Positions 1 to 8,914 are shown, counted from the stretch's first letter. The stretch is 64,000 nucleotides of DNA from Streptococcus sanguinis (GCF_019929225.1 NZ_JAHZPA010000006.1:63084-127083); one strand, 5' to 3'. Notes: generated from the sequence alone by a model not told the origin. Numbers and translations: made by a program.

Positions 1-104
1 CGCTCCTCTTTCTAATGTTTATCATAATGCACGCTGGAAAAGAGCCAAGGCTTGGCTACTTCCTTCTTCTGTCAAGTTTAGCTAGCTTTTCACCCGCACT
101 TGTC

Positions 105-133
105 CATTTCTAGAAATGAGACTAGGCTAGTCT
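105..133. repeat. Two adjacent short palindromes
   Basis: Positions 105-118 are a perfect 14-bp palindrome (CATTTCTAGAAATG). Positions 119-133 form AGACTAG-G-CTAGTCT, reaching the stop codon of the DUF1292 gene. Neither is followed by a convincing T-run, so I call them an inverted-repeat cluster at the operon end rather than a terminator. The rest of 1-104 holds no gene I can support. Confidence 0.5.
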
Positions 134-444
134 TACTCCTCCATAAAGCTATTGAAGACTTCTTCAATCATATCCCATTCAGCATCTGAGTCTTCTGGGA
201 TTGGCTGCAAGTCACCTTCTGTGCCATCTTCATTTTCGGTAAAGGAATAAGCTTGAATCTCTACTTCACCATTCTCATCTTCTTCCGCATTAGCCGGAAT
301 CAAAAGAACATAATTCTTGCCAAACTCTTCCTTACCATCAATGGTCAAAAGAATTTCAAATAAAGTTTCGTTCCCTTGCTCGTCAACCAAGGTGATTAAT
401 TCACGCTCTTCATGCTCGTGGTCATGGTTATGATCATGTGTCAT
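133..444 (-). CDS. DUF1292 family protein
   Basis: This 103-residue acidic protein has a His/Asp/Glu-rich N-terminus ([11 protein letters not shown]) followed by a DUF1292 fold region beginning near residue 17 ([15 protein letters not shown]). DUF1292 (YrzB) proteins are small cytosolic proteins of unknown function and usually follow ruvX and ireB in Firmicutes, exactly as here, where ruvX ends 24 bp upstream. The histidine-rich head might bind metal, but that is inference. It is the last gene of the ireB-ruvX-DUF1292 operon. Confidence 0.88.
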   Translation of the reverse strand: MTHDHNHDHEHEERELITLVDEQGNETLFEILLTIDGKEEFGKNYVLLIPANAEEDENGEVEIQAYSFTENEDGTEGDLQPIPEDSDAEWDMIEEVFNSFMEE

Positions 445-468
445 ACTAGTGTCTCCTTCATTTCTTTT

Positions 469-888
469 CTAAAAATTTCGATCCAGATAATTCTGCAAAA
501 TCAGCTGCGCGGCTAGCTTATCAATAACTTTCTTGCGCTTGCTGCGGCTAATGTCCGCCTGCTCCACCAGCATGCGCTCAGCAGCCACCGTCGTCAGACG
601 CTCATCCTGATAGTCAACCGGCAGACCAAACAGCTCAGCAACCCGCTGGCCATAAGCCTGACTAGCCTCTACTCGAGGTCCGCTGGTATTGTTCATATTC
701 TTAGGCAGGCCAATAACAAACTTATCAACCTTATACTCTTTCACCAGCTCGCCCAAGCGCTCTAGGCCAAATTCGCCCTTATCTTCATGAATCGGAATAA
801 TCTCCAGTCCTTGAGCCGTAAAACCAAGAGGATCACTAATAGCAACCCCAACCGTTTTCGAGCCCACATCTAATCCCATAATTCTCAT
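469..888 (-). CDS. ruvX: RuvX/YqgF family Holliday junction resolvase-like nuclease
   Basis: The 139 residues match the YqgF family length. The RNase H-like fold opens with [14 protein letters not shown], whose Asp is the first catalytic carboxylate; [15 protein letters not shown] follows near residues 59-73, and QDERLTT supplies the second acidic site. Family members process Holliday junctions or 16S rRNA 5' ends; which applies here cannot be told from sequence. The start overlaps the stop of ireB by one base (TAATG arrangement), which implies translational coupling. Confidence 0.95.
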   Translation of the reverse strand: MRIMGLDVGSKTVGVAISDPLGFTAQGLEIIPIHEDKGEFGLERLGELVKEYKVDKFVIGLPKNMNNTSGPRVEASQAYGQRVAELFGLPVDYQDERLTTVAAERMLVEQADISRSKRKKVIDKLAAQLILQNYLDRNF

Positions 889-1154
889 TAGAGATCGACG
901 CCTTGTCCTTTCAAATAATAACGAACCAACTCCTCAACAATCTCATCGCGCTCATATTTGCGGATTTGATTGCGGGCGTTGTTATAGCGAGGTACGTACG
1001 CAGGATCACCACTGAGTACGTATCCCACGATTTGATTGATTGGATTGTATCCTTTTTCATTGAGCGACTTGTAGACATCGGTCAAAGTCTCGCTAATTTC
1101 CTTTTTATTTGAATCATCGAGATTAAAACGTACTGTTTCATCTGTAAATCCCAC
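888..1154 (-). CDS. ireB: IreB family regulatory phosphoprotein
   Basis: At 88 residues this is a full-length UPF0297/IreB protein starting [14 protein letters not shown]. In Enterococcus faecalis IreB the two threonines in this stretch (Thr4 and Thr7) are phosphorylated by the PASTA kinase IreK and the protein modulates cephalosporin resistance; both threonines are present. It is the first gene of the ruvX operon. The 177-bp gap upstream carries the terminator of the preceding lipoprotein gene and an AT-rich promoter zone. Confidence 0.93.
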   Translation of the reverse strand: MGFTDETVRFNLDDSNKKEISETLTDVYKSLNEKGYNPINQIVGYVLSGDPAYVPRYNNARNQIRKYERDEIVEELVRYYLKGQGVDL

Positions 1155-1292
1155 AATTACACCCTCTTTCTTTAGAATATCCCTATTATAGCATAATTAT
1201 AGGCTTTTCACAAATTTAATTCACCCGAATTTTCCTAATTTTTCAATAAGCTTTAGCTAATATTTATCCGAAGTCTGGCTCTAAAATCCAGC

Positions 1293-1322
1293 AAAAATCC
1301 AGCTCTCTTCAGAGAACTGGAT
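1293..1322 (-). terminator. Rho-independent terminator of the first lipoprotein gene
   Basis: Read on the minus strand, ATCCAG and CTCT arms pair around a GAA loop and are followed by TTTTTGC. It lies 10 bp after the lipoprotein stop. Confidence 0.75.
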
Positions 1323-1331
1323 GGAAACTTC

Positions 1332-1874
1332 CTAATTTGAAGACGGCACTTCTACACCGTCGCTTCCCTTAAACTTGTTAAGCAATTCTTCCGGACTCAG
1401 GGTCTCGATCTGCTCAAACAGCTGCGCGTAGTTTGGAAGCTTTTTGGCTGCTTCGTAGTCTAGATTCTCAGGATCGATAGTCATCTCCAGAGAAATCTCT
1501 TCCGCTGTCATATCTGTTTTCAAGTCAAGACCGGTGATATTCACCGCCTCTTTCAGACCCAGTGCTTCCTCGATCAAAGACAGCATTTCTTTCTTTACAG
1601 TGGAAACATCCTGTTTTGACAGAGCTTCCTTGATGTTGTCAGGAATAGCCTTGCTGACATGCAGGATAACCTTATCATACTTCTGTCCGCTGTAGCTGAC
1701 GGTTAAGATTCTGGTTTCTTTTCCATGTTCCAATTGCTTCTCAGTTTTATAGGACTTAGTGACAATATCTCCTTTTCCAGCCCCTCCCTGTGAGGATGAA
1801 CTGTTATTTGACTGCTGACTGCAAGCTGTTAAGATTGCCAAAGCTGCCAGCAAAAAGACAATTAATTTTCTCAT
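1332..1874 (-). CDS. Lipoprotein, DUF1307/YehR-like (paralogue 1)
   Basis: A 180-residue secreted lipoprotein: the signal peptide ends in the lipobox LTAC (Cys at residue 18), followed by a Ser/Asn/Gly-rich linker. The mature domain has VSYSGQKYDKVILHVS, LDYEAAKKLPNYAQL and LSPEELLNKF. These three blocks line up with blocks in the next upstream gene, so the two are tandem paralogues of the streptococcal YehR/DUF1307 type. The function is not known. Each copy has its own terminator, suggesting independent transcription. Confidence 0.82.
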   Translation of the reverse strand: MRKLIVFLLAALAILTACSQQSNNSSSSQGGAGKGDIVTKSYKTEKQLEHGKETRILTVSYSGQKYDKVILHVSKAIPDNIKEALSKQDVSTVKKEMLSLIEEALGLKEAVNITGLDLKTDMTAEEISLEMTIDPENLDYEAAKKLPNYAQLFEQIETLSPEELLNKFKGSDGVEVPSSN

Positions 1875-1964
1875 GTCTTATCTCCTTCAATATTGAGCTG
1901 ATTTTATCATATCATTATAAAAACGGCGCTGTCAAACTGATTGTCACTCTGTCATTAAAATGTA

Positions 1965-1993
1965 ATAAAAAAGAGCAGCTTATTTCTGCTCTT
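1965..1993 (-). terminator. Rho-independent terminator of the second lipoprotein gene
   Basis: Minus-strand AAGAGCAG / CTGCTCTT arms around a short AT loop are followed by TTTTTTATT. The stem overlaps the last codons of the lipoprotein gene. Confidence 0.85.
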
Positions 1994-2552
1994 CTGCTCC
2001 ATTCATCAGGAGATTGTTGATATATTCTTCTGGTGTCAGCTTAATCATTTCTTTGAGCTTGAGATTTTGAAAATAAGGCATAGACGCTGCTTTTTCGATA
2101 TCTAGGCTCTCAAAATCATAGGTAGAAGTCATTTTCAGCTCGTTCTCATTCAAAATTGTCACTGAGCCGCTAAAGCCTTGAAGTCCACGAGCCTGCACAT
2201 AGTCTGCATCCTGCTCCAGTGACTCATTGAGAGACTTCTGCGCTTCCTCCAGTCCCATCTGCTTGATAGCTTCTTTCATCTCATTATCAGTCGCGGTCAG
2301 CCTTTCAATAACCAAGCGTTTAAAATGCTCTCCCTGATAAGTCACTGTCTGGCTCTGCTGGTTTCCTCGTTCATCCTTTGGAAAAACAAGTGTCCGAGTA
2401 ATCACTTCCTGCTGCTTAGCATTATCAATGATAGGCAAATTATTGCTGATTTCTTTCTTGTCAGCCGCATTCGAATTCGTCTCTGTCTTTTTATGTCCAC
2501 AGCCTGCTAACAACGCCACACTCAAGCCCAGTCCTAATAAAATTTTCTTCAT
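1980..2552 (-). CDS. Lipoprotein, DUF1307/YehR-like (paralogue 2)
   Basis: A 190-residue lipoprotein with signal peptide and lipobox LLAGC (Cys18), then a Lys/Thr/Asn linker. The mature domain carries VTYQGEHFKRLVIE, LDIEKAASMPYFQNL and LTPEEYINNL, matching the same blocks in paralogue 1 downstream. The C-terminal codons sit inside the terminator stem. The protein is anchored on the outer face of the membrane; the ligand is unknown. Low identity between the copies suggests an old duplication. Confidence 0.82.
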   Translation of the reverse strand: MKKILLGLGLSVALLAGCGHKKTETNSNAADKKEISNNLPIIDNAKQQEVITRTLVFPKDERGNQQSQTVTYQGEHFKRLVIERLTATDNEMKEAIKQMGLEEAQKSLNESLEQDADYVQARGLQGFSGSVTILNENELKMTSTYDFESLDIEKAASMPYFQNLKLKEMIKLTPEEYINNLLMNGAEEQK

Positions 2553-2635
2553 CTTCCATCCTCCTCAGAGATATTGTATCACAGTTCTGCTCCTTGTCAA
2601 TCCATCCTGTCGCCAAAGCCCCTGTCAATCTGAAC

Positions 2636-2671
2636 AAAAAGAAGAGCCGAGATTCTCTTCCCGACTCTTTC
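2636..2671 (-). terminator. Rho-independent terminator downstream of spx
   Basis: The minus-strand RNA forms a 10-bp stem with two G-U pairs (AGAGUCGGGA with UCUCGGCUCU) followed by TCTTTTTG. Confidence 0.75.
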
Positions 2672-2686
2672 AGTTATATTCAAAGA

Positions 2687-3085
2687 TTAGAGAGCTGCCC
2701 GCAGACGAGCTTCTGCATTTTCAACATTACGAACAGAACGTGGCAGAAAAGCACGGATATCATCTTCTTTGTAACCAACTTGGAGACGTTTATCATCCAC
2801 TAAGATAGGACTTTTCAAAATACGCGGGGTCTCCATGATAATATCAAGAACTTCGTTGACACTTAACTCCTCAATGTCAACACCCAAACCTTTAGCATAG
2901 CGGTTTTTTGATGAAACAATGCTCGCGATACCATTTTCTGTTTTGGTTAAAATATCCAGAAGTTCCTCTTTGGTGATGCCTTCTTTGCCTAAATTTTGTT
3001 CTTTATAAGTTAATTGATGAGCGTTTAGCCAGGTTTTTGCTTTTTTACAACTAGTACAACTTGAGACAGTATAGATTGTGATCAT
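2687..3085 (-). CDS. spx: Spx/ArsC-family transcriptional regulator
   Basis: The 132 residues begin with a thioredoxin-fold strand and the redox switch CTSC (Cys10 and Cys13), then the Spx body, with ILKSPILVDDKRLQVGY and IRAFLPR near the C-terminus. Spx proteins bind the RNA polymerase alpha C-terminal domain and redirect transcription under thiol or envelope stress. Streptococci carry two; the non-canonical N-terminus (ITIYTVSSCTSC) resembles SpxA2 more than SpxA1, but I cannot settle this. It has its own extended -10 promoter and lies directly downstream of recA. Confidence 0.9.
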   Translation of the reverse strand: MITIYTVSSCTSCKKAKTWLNAHQLTYKEQNLGKEGITKEELLDILTKTENGIASIVSSKNRYAKGLGVDIEELSVNEVLDIIMETPRILKSPILVDDKRLQVGYKEDDIRAFLPRSVRNVENAEARLRAAL

Positions 3086-3102
3086 GTAAGTACTCCTTTC
3101 GC

Positions 3103-3132
3103 TACACGATACTAATATCGTAGTCTATTATA
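3103..3132 (-). promoter_or_regulatory. spx promoter with leader palindrome
   Basis: On the minus strand an extended -10 (TGATATAAT, core 3127-3132) has no good -35. Directly downstream, 3103-3124 is an imperfect palindrome (CTAC-GATA / TATC-GTAG halves) lying between the likely start of transcription and the SD. It may be an operator or an mRNA hairpin. Confidence 0.6.
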
Positions 3133-3170
3133 TCACAAAAACCATCGGTCTTGCGACCTATTTTGCAAAA

Positions 3171-4319
3171 TTACTCTTCAATTTCGATGGCATCGTCCAA
3201 ATCCAGAGTCACTTCTTCCATCGTTTCCACAGAGCTGTCAGCCTTGTTGCCAACCGCTTCTGCCAAGTCATCGCCTTCAATCAAACCATAGCGTACACGG
3301 ACCTGACGGTCAATTTCGTCAAAGACTTCTGGATGATCAGCCAAGTACTTCTTAGCATTTTCAGATCCTTGACCGATTTTTTCATCATTGTAGGAGTACC
3401 AAGCACCCGCTTTTTTGATGATATCTAAATCAGTCGCAATCTTAATCAACTCACCTGTCTTAGAAATGCCTTCTCCGTACATGATTTCTACAAAGGCTTC
3501 CTTGAATGGCGGAGCAACCTTATTTTTAACAACCTTGATCTTGGTTTCTTTACCAACATTGGTATCCTTCTCATCACCAGTTCCCTTGATTTGAGTATTG
3601 CCACGGACATCCAAACGGACAGAAGCATAGAACTTCAGTGCACGGCCACCTGGTGTTGTTTCAGGATTACCAAACATAACGCCAACTTTTTCACGCAGCT
3701 GGTTAATGAAAATCGCAATCGTCTTCGTTTTGTTGATAGAAGCAGACAGCTTGCGCATAGCCTGGCTCATCATCCGAGCCTGCAAGCCGACATGGCTGTC
3801 ACCAATATCGCCATCGATTTCTGCACGCGGTACCAGAGCTGCAACTGAGTCCACAACAACCAAATCCACCGCACCTGAGTCAATCAGCTTGCCGGCAATT
3901 TCCAGTCCCTGTTCCCCAGAGTCAGGTTGAGACAGCAGCAACTCATCAATATTAACACCCAGAGCAGCTGCGTACGATGGATCCAAAGCATGCTCAGCAT
4001 CGATAAAGGCTGCGATACCACCTTCTTTTTGCGCTTGAGCAACTGCGTGAAGAGCAACGGTTGTCTTACCAGAAGACTCTGGACCGTAAATTTCAATAAT
4101 CCGTCCCTTAGGATAACCCCCAGCGCCAAGAGCAATATCCAAGGCCAAAGAGCCTGAACTCATGACTTGAACCTTTTGCTCTGCCCGCTCGCCAAGACGC
4201 ATAATGGCTCCCTTACCGAAGTCCTTTTCAATGTTTTTCAGGGCATTATCCAAGGCTTTTTGGCGCTCATCGCCGAATTTCTTTGAGATTTCGTCTAATT
4301 TTTTTTGTTTCTTTGCCAT
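3171..4319 (-). CDS. recA: Recombinase RecA
   Basis: A full-length 382-residue RecA. Walker A is GPESSGKTT near residues 79-87, followed by [28 protein letters not shown] (Walker B and loop L1) and [21 protein letters not shown] (loop L2). The long acidic C-terminal tail ([11 protein letters not shown]) is typical. It catalyses ATP-dependent strand exchange, induces repair responses and supports transformation. It lies downstream of cinA, as in other streptococci, but also has its own promoter in the 58-bp gap. Confidence 0.99.
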   Translation of the reverse strand: MAKKQKKLDEISKKFGDERQKALDNALKNIEKDFGKGAIMRLGERAEQKVQVMSSGSLALDIALGAGGYPKGRIIEIYGPESSGKTTVALHAVAQAQKEGGIAAFIDAEHALDPSYAAALGVNIDELLLSQPDSGEQGLEIAGKLIDSGAVDLVVVDSVAALVPRAEIDGDIGDSHVGLQARMMSQAMRKLSASINKTKTIAIFINQLREKVGVMFGNPETTPGGRALKFYASVRLDVRGNTQIKGTGDEKDTNVGKETKIKVVKNKVAPPFKEAFVEIMYGEGISKTGELIKIATDLDIIKKAGAWYSYNDEKIGQGSENAKKYLADHPEVFDEIDRQVRVRYGLIEGDDLAEAVGNKADSSVETMEEVTLDLDDAIEIEE

Positions 4320-4364
4320 TTATTTCTCCTGTTTTTTCTAAAATGTCTTTTGGCCATCTTCGTC

Positions 4365-4370
4365 ATTATA
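4365..4370 (-). promoter_or_regulatory. recA promoter (-10)
   Basis: The minus strand reads TGGTATAAT, an extended -10 element, in the short cinA-recA gap. No clean -35 is visible. It would give recA transcription independent of cinA. Confidence 0.6.
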
Positions 4371-4377
4371 CCAAAAA

Positions 4378-5634
4378 TCAGCTATTTAATAAAGTTTTTC
4401 GTACTAGGTTGAAGGCGTGCAGAACAGCAATTTTCCGCACATCACGCCGACTGCGTCCAGCAATATTGACCTTAATAATTTCTGTTCCTGAAGCACTTGC
4501 TAAGCCGATAAAAACGGTCCCTGCTGGATGGCCTTCCAGTGAATCTGGACCAGCCACACCTGTCAGACTGACAGCTAGGTCACTTTCGGTCAGCTTTCTA
4601 GCCTGCTCTGCCATTTTCCCAGCCGTAAAAGCGGAAACGACACCGTGCTTCTCCAGGTCTCCCAACGGAATATCCAGCATCCGGCTCTTTTCCTCCATGC
4701 TGTAGGTGACAAAGCCACCTGAAAAAATGGAAGAGGCTCCAGCAAAATCAGCCAAGGTCGCCTGAAAGAGCCCTGCTGTCAGACTCTCCGCCGCCGAAAT
4801 CGTCTTTCCTTGACTCTTCAGCAAGTCAAAAGCCGCCTGTGCCAAGGAATTGTCATCCCCATAACCATAGAAAATCTCTGACAGTGAATGTCCCTCAAAA
4901 GTCTTGTGTGCCAAAATTAACTTTTCCACAGCCTCAAACTTGGTGTCAGCTTCTGCCTGACTCAGAGCCTTGGTGGACAGTCGCAGGGTAACTTCCCCTG
5001 TCTTTGCATAAGGAGCAATGGTGGGGTCGTTCTGCTGCTCAATCATCTCTGACAAAATAGTCACTAGCTGACTCTCGCCGATACCAAAGAAGCGCAGCAC
5101 TCGTGAATACAATTTCTGGCCTGTGGATAAGAGGGGAACCAGCTCGTTATTGACCATGGGCTTGAGCTCACTAGGCGGGCCAGGCAGGACTACATAGGTC
5201 ACTCCGTTTACTTCTAACAATCCTCCGACAGCTAAGCCGGTGGCATTTGGTAACGGAGTTGAGCCTTCGACCAGCTGGGCCTGACGCTCATTATTGGGCG
5301 TTCGAGCATAATCTGGCCGGCTAGCAAAAAAGCGATCCAGCTTTTCCACAGCCTGTGGGTCAAAGACTAGCTCACGCCCTAAGAACTTAGCCAAGGTCTG
5401 CTTGGTCAAATCATCCTCTGTTGGCCCCAAGCCTCCAGTCAGGATAATCAGATTACTGCGCCTTTGGGCAATTTCCAAAACAGAGAAGAGACGATTTTCA
5501 TTGTCCCCCACTGCTGTTTGAAAATAAACATCAATCCCCAGACTCGCCAGTTTTTCAGATAAAAATTGGGCATTGGTATTGACAATCTGACCTGTCAGAA
5601 TCTCGGTGCCCACAGCAATAATTTCTGCTTTCAT
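4378..5634 (-). CDS. cinA: Competence/damage-inducible protein CinA
   Basis: The start is set at the Met of MKAEIIAVG, which has AGGAGG upstream, giving 418 residues; an in-frame extension of 24 codons has no SD. Residues 1-170 form a molybdopterin-binding-like domain ([25 protein letters not shown]). The C-terminal 160 residues are the PncC nicotinamide-nucleotide amidase domain ([28 protein letters not shown]). In streptococci CinA is a late competence protein that helps bring RecA to the membrane. An extended -10 (TGTGATAAAAT) lies about 35 bp upstream of the start. Confidence 0.96.
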   Translation of the reverse strand: MKAEIIAVGTEILTGQIVNTNAQFLSEKLASLGIDVYFQTAVGDNENRLFSVLEIAQRRSNLIILTGGLGPTEDDLTKQTLAKFLGRELVFDPQAVEKLDRFFASRPDYARTPNNERQAQLVEGSTPLPNATGLAVGGLLEVNGVTYVVLPGPPSELKPMVNNELVPLLSTGQKLYSRVLRFFGIGESQLVTILSEMIEQQNDPTIAPYAKTGEVTLRLSTKALSQAEADTKFEAVEKLILAHKTFEGHSLSEIFYGYGDDNSLAQAAFDLLKSQGKTISAAESLTAGLFQATLADFAGASSIFSGGFVTYSMEEKSRMLDIPLGDLEKHGVVSAFTAGKMAEQARKLTESDLAVSLTGVAGPDSLEGHPAGTVFIGLASASGTEIIKVNIAGRSRRDVRKIAVLHAFNLVRKTLLNS

Positions 5635-5712
5635 AGAACCTCCTACCTTACAATTCGGAATTGGCTTTATTTTATCACAAAAAATCTTAAAAAAGTTGAT
5701 TTTCATTTCAAG

Positions 5713-5752
5713 AAATAAAAAGAGCTGTCAAGCTCCTTGACAAACTTGTCAA
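5713..5752. promoter_or_regulatory. Two inverted repeats between cinA and the XRE gene
   Basis: GAGCT-GTCA-AGCTC (5722-5735), read on the minus strand, is followed by TTTTTATTTC and looks like a small terminator shielding cinA. Next to it TTGACAA-AC-TTGTCAA (5737-5752) is a near-perfect palindrome suitable for a dimeric repressor, possibly the divergent XRE protein. The remainder of 5753-5820 shows nothing else. Confidence 0.45.
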
Positions 5753-5820
5753 CATGCTGTGGAAAACTTTTAAGAGTGACTGATGTTAAGCAGAATAACT
5801 GGATTGTTAGGGAAATGCTA

Positions 5821-5849
5821 TTGGCAAATGGTTTCATTATTTTTATAAT
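5821..5849 (+). promoter_or_regulatory. Promoter of the XRE-membrane regulator
   Basis: TTGGCA (5821-5826), a 17-bp spacer and TATAAT (5844-5849) make a near-consensus sigma-A promoter. The gene's SD (AAAGGAG) follows 45 bp later. Confidence 0.8.
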
Positions 5850-5904
5850 AAAGATGAAAAAAGGAAATCATCTAAATATTTTTATTTAAAGAAAGGAGAT
5901 CATC

Positions 5905-6315
5905 ATGAAAATTTCACAAGTTCTCAAAGATATTCGTCAACAAAATCAACTCACTCAGGAGGCTTTGGCAGAAAGGCTCAAGGTTTCCCGCTCCGCCATT
6001 GCCCGCTGGGAAAGCGAAAAAGGTATCCCTGATATTGGAAATCTCATCTCTATCAGTCGGGAGTTTGATATCAGTCTGGACACACTCATCAAGGAGGATG
6101 AGCGTTTGGAGAAAAAGGTTATCGAAGATAGCAAGGCCAAAAAATGGCATTATTTAGTCATTCTCTACCTTTTTTCCATCTTGGTTTATATTGGTGTCTT
6201 CGCTTACTTGCACCATATCTTTATGGCTGGCTTCCTCATCTCCACGCTCTTTATGCTCTTCTATGAGCTGCGCATCTTTATCAAGGAAAAGATTTGGATG
6301 CAGAAAGGAGAATGA
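5905..6315 (+). CDS. XRE-family regulator with two C-terminal membrane segments
   Basis: Of 136 residues, 1-60 form a Cro/CI-type helix-turn-helix (LTQEALAERLKVSRSAIARWE). A charged linker then leads to two hydrophobic segments near residues 82-97 and 103-122. Such XRE-plus-membrane proteins are common in streptococci and are thought to sense envelope or peptide signals, but no target is evident. It has a strong promoter and ends at a bidirectional terminator, so it is monocistronic. The palindrome at 5737-5752 is a candidate operator. Confidence 0.85.
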   Translation: MKISQVLKDIRQQNQLTQEALAERLKVSRSAIARWESEKGIPDIGNLISISREFDISLDTLIKEDERLEKKVIEDSKAKKWHYLVILYLFSILVYIGVFAYLHHIFMAGFLISTLFMLFYELRIFIKEKIWMQKGE

Positions 6316-6334
6316 GGAGATAAAGAGAATAATA

Positions 6335-6366
6335 AAAAACCTAGAGGTCTGGAACTTCTAGGTTTT
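6335..6366. terminator. Bidirectional terminator
   Basis: AAAACCTAGA / TCTAGGTTTT arms around GGTCTGGAACT, with A-rich and T-rich flanks, serve the convergent XRE and CPBP genes. Confidence 0.85.
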
Positions 6367-7025
6367 CATTTAATTATGGTCAATAAAGTAATGATGAAAG
6401 CAAAGATATTATTACAACAATGGAGGGTAATTGGATACCAGATGTTTTTGTCTTTTTTCAGATACAGAAGCGAGAAAAGAAAACCTCCAGCAATATAGGA
6501 AATGGCTGTCACCCACTCTGACATTGACCAGCTGTGCATATGAAGAGTAGCAAATAGAAAGGTTGTTAACACAATACTTATCCAATTGGAGAATTTTGCC
6601 AAGAAGGTTCCTAGGAAAAAACGACGGAAGAAAAGTTCTTCCACAACTGGTCCAATAAAACAACCAACAAGCAAGAACAGATAAGGATTTTCTAAAAGCA
6701 CACCTTGAATATTGGCTTCATTCTGTCCCTGCAGTGGCAACCCCAGACTCTGTTTAATCAAAGCTGAAAGCAGGTTGCAAGCAATAGACAGGAGGAAAAC
6801 AAAAAACATATATAAGGAAATCGTTTTCAGAAATTCCTTCTTCTCAGTCAGAATCATAGAAAACTGCTTCTGCAATTCCTCCCGATAATCTAAAATTCCC
6901 AAAACAAATAAAAGGAAATATACTGGATAATTCAGCCATTTTTGTCCAATAAACTGCAAACCTCTATCTAGGAATAAAATGGTATATAGAAAAATAAAAA
7001 TAAGCTGAGATTTTCTTGTTTTCAT
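6366..7025 (-). CDS. CPBP family intramembrane metalloprotease (Abi/CAAX-like)
   Basis: The start is taken at MKTRKSQ (219 residues), because the upstream Met codons overlap tag. The protein is very hydrophobic, with about six membrane segments. The CPBP motifs are intact: EELFFRR near residue 128-134 (motif 1), a His in LHMHSW (motif 2) and a His in TLHCCNN (motif 3). The family cleaves membrane substrates, and some members protect against bacteriocins. It follows tag by 4 bp and shares a terminator with the XRE gene. Confidence 0.88.
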   Translation of the reverse strand: MKTRKSQLIFIFLYTILFLDRGLQFIGQKWLNYPVYFLLFVLGILDYREELQKQFSMILTEKKEFLKTISLYMFFVFLLSIACNLLSALIKQSLGLPLQGQNEANIQGVLLENPYLFLLVGCFIGPVVEELFFRRFFLGTFLAKFSNWISIVLTTFLFATLHMHSWSMSEWVTAISYIAGGFLFSLLYLKKDKNIWYPITLHCCNNIFAFIITLLTIIK

Positions 7026-7029
7026 CGTT

Positions 7030-7584
7030 CTACTTCCAGTCACAATCATTTTCATGGTCATTGATAAGGCCAGCTGCTTCTAGGAATGAATAGACACAAA
7101 CAGGACCAACAAATTTGAAGCCTTGCTTTTTCAGCGCCTTGGACATAGTTTCTGACAGCTCTGTCTTGGCTGGCGCTTCCTCGTAGTCCAAAATTTCATT
7201 GTCAATCGTTTTGAAATCTACAAAGGACCAGATATAGTCATTAAAAGAGCCAAACTGCTTTTGAACAGCCAAAAAAGCTTGGGCATTAGCCCTAGTTGCA
7301 TAAATTTTCATCTTGTTACGGATGATGTCGGGATTGCCCAACAAATCATCCAGATCCGCATCCGTCATCTGAGCAATTTTCTGGGCATCATAGAAATGAA
7401 AAGCTTCCCGAAAAGCCTGACGTTTATTCAGAATGGTCTCCCAAGAAAGTCCAGCCTGATAAGTCTCCATGCAGAGCAATTCAAATAATTTCTGATCATC
7501 ATGGAGAGGCTTGCCCCACTCCTCATCATGATAGGCCACATACAAGGGGTTGTTCATTTTTACCCAGCCGCAGCGTTTGGTCAT
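7030..7584 (-). CDS. tag: DNA-3-methyladenine glycosylase I
   Basis: The start is at MTKRCGW, which has GGAG six bases upstream; an earlier TTG is in frame but without SD. The 184 residues show the Tag signature: N-terminal CGWVK with the zinc Cys, YHDEEWGKP, FELLCMETYQAGLSWETIL and the C-terminal FVGPVCVYSFLEAAG followed by zinc-ligand His/Cys (NDHENDC). It excises 3-methyladenine in base-excision repair. It is usually next to ruvA in streptococci; here an unknown gene sits between them. Confidence 0.96.
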   Translation of the reverse strand: MTKRCGWVKMNNPLYVAYHDEEWGKPLHDDQKLFELLCMETYQAGLSWETILNKRQAFREAFHFYDAQKIAQMTDADLDDLLGNPDIIRNKMKIYATRANAQAFLAVQKQFGSFNDYIWSFVDFKTIDNEILDYEEAPAKTELSETMSKALKKQGFKFVGPVCVYSFLEAAGLINDHENDCDWK

Positions 7585-7585
7585 G

Positions 7586-8155
7586 TTATTCTCCAATCTT
7601 TAAAACATAGCTAGGTAAGGGAACCGTAGACCTATCTAATAAATTGATCCAACGATTAATATCTGGTGGCAGAGGGTTAAATTTCTCATCTGTTTGATAC
7701 CTTGCTTGACTATCTGTTTCTATTCCAGTTAATGTTTCAATCTGTTCTCGAAGCTGATCTACAGACATCCAATCAGTCCAACTTTCAAATAAACTTTCTG
7801 AGGCCAGAGTTATACCATACCATTCTTCAAACCATCCAATGTAGTCTGCACTTAACAAATAGAGTTGTTGAAAGGAACAGGACTCACCACTCACCTCTAT
7901 TCCATCAACATAAGTATCACTATCTACAACCGTTATATCACGATTACAAAATTCACAAGGAATCGGTCCTACTTGACCATATCGAGACGACATATGTAAA
8001 AATAATTCCGTTTGAGTTTGTTCACAATATTTACAATACAAAGGAAAAGTTTTACAGTCTAGCCAGACATCTTCTATCTCACCATTCCTAAATCTTAGGG
8101 CTATATTATTGTTAACATTTTTGCTTTCAGCATAACTAATTCGAGCAATCCCCAT
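7586..8155 (-). CDS. Unrecognised protein with two Cys-x-x-Cys pairs
   Basis: I do not recognise this 189-residue soluble protein. CKYC near residue 41 and CEFC near residue 67 are spaced like a zinc-ribbon or rubredoxin knuckle. The C-terminal half is Trp-rich and acidic, without known motifs. It begins one base into the ruvA stop and ends two bases before tag, so it is co-transcribed with both. Its base composition looks more AT-rich than its neighbours, suggesting late insertion into the ruvA-tag pair. Start M1 is supported by the tight overlap. Confidence 0.75.
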   Translation of the reverse strand: MGIARISYAESKNVNNNIALRFRNGEIEDVWLDCKTFPLYCKYCEQTQTELFLHMSSRYGQVGPIPCEFCNRDITVVDSDTYVDGIEVSGESCSFQQLYLLSADYIGWFEEWYGITLASESLFESWTDWMSVDQLREQIETLTGIETDSQARYQTDEKFNPLPPDINRWINLLDRSTVPLPSYVLKIGE

Positions 8156-8745
8156 TATTTCACCAACATCTTAAGAGCTGACTTGATATAGTTTTCAGCT
8201 GTATCCGTCGTTCCTTCAAAGAATTTCTTGATTTTCTTGAGTTCAGCAGCTTTGTAGCCCAGAGCCAGCATGGCTTCCATGGCTTCTTCCAGCTCCTGAT
8301 TATCCACAGTCTGGACGGGCGCCTTACTTTCTGCCGGACCATCTGCCACCACCACCTTGCCTTCTAAGTCCAGCACCATCTGCTGGGCCGTCTTCTTGCC
8401 AATCTTAGGAAACTTGGTCAGATAGGTGATGTTTTTCTGCTCAATGGCTTGCACCAAGCCAGCATTATCATCCGCCGCAATAATAGCCAAGGCAGACACT
8501 GGGCCAATACCTGAGACTGAAATCAAGCTAAGAAAGAGTTGCTTCTCCTCCTCGGTCGCAAAACCGTACAGGAGCTCCGCATCTTCTCTCACCACCTGGT
8601 GAACATAGACCTTAGCTTCCTGATGGAGATGTCCTGAGTAAGCATAGGGGTTGGCCACATGAAGAATATAGCCGATAGAGTTGACTTCCAATACAATGTA
8701 CTTGGCTGTTATTTTACTGATGATTCCTTTAAAATATTCGTACAT
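8155..8745 (-). CDS. ruvA: Holliday junction branch migration protein RuvA
   Basis: The start at [10 protein letters not shown] gives 196 residues, the normal length; the longer frame extends into the upstream promoter region. Domain I is the OB fold, domain II holds helix-hairpin-helix motifs ([28 protein letters not shown]), and domain III ([12 protein letters not shown]) contacts RuvB. It binds four-way junctions and loads RuvB. It is the first gene of an operon with the unknown Cys-pair protein, tag and perhaps the CPBP protease. Confidence 0.97.
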   Translation of the reverse strand: MYEYFKGIISKITAKYIVLEVNSIGYILHVANPYAYSGHLHQEAKVYVHQVVREDAELLYGFATEEEKQLFLSLISVSGIGPVSALAIIAADDNAGLVQAIEQKNITYLTKFPKIGKKTAQQMVLDLEGKVVVADGPAESKAPVQTVDNQELEEAMEAMLALGYKAAELKKIKKFFEGTTDTAENYIKSALKMLVK

Positions 8746-8830
8746 AATCTTCCTTCTTGTTGTATCATTTTGCCTATCTAGTATATCATATTTTCTGTCT
8801 GGAAACTGCAAATAGAAGTGCAACCGGTGG

Positions 8831-8859
8831 TTGACAAAATGTACAGAAAGCTGTATTCT
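8831..8859 (+). promoter_or_regulatory. Promoter of the XRE-RDD operon
   Basis: TTGACA (8831-8836), a 17-bp spacer and TATTCT (8854-8859) precede the XRE gene's AAGGAGG SD. Confidence 0.7.
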
Positions 8860-8914
8860 CAAGATAACTAAAAGCTGTTAGGATAGAGTTAGCAAAGAAA
8901 AGGAGGCTGCGATC

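Noticed and set aside
5635..5900. Search for a ComX combox (TACGAATA) upstream of cinA
   Set aside because: Only a 6/8 match (TCCGAATT on minus) very close to the ATG; no convincing competence promoter, although cinA is competence-induced in relatives.
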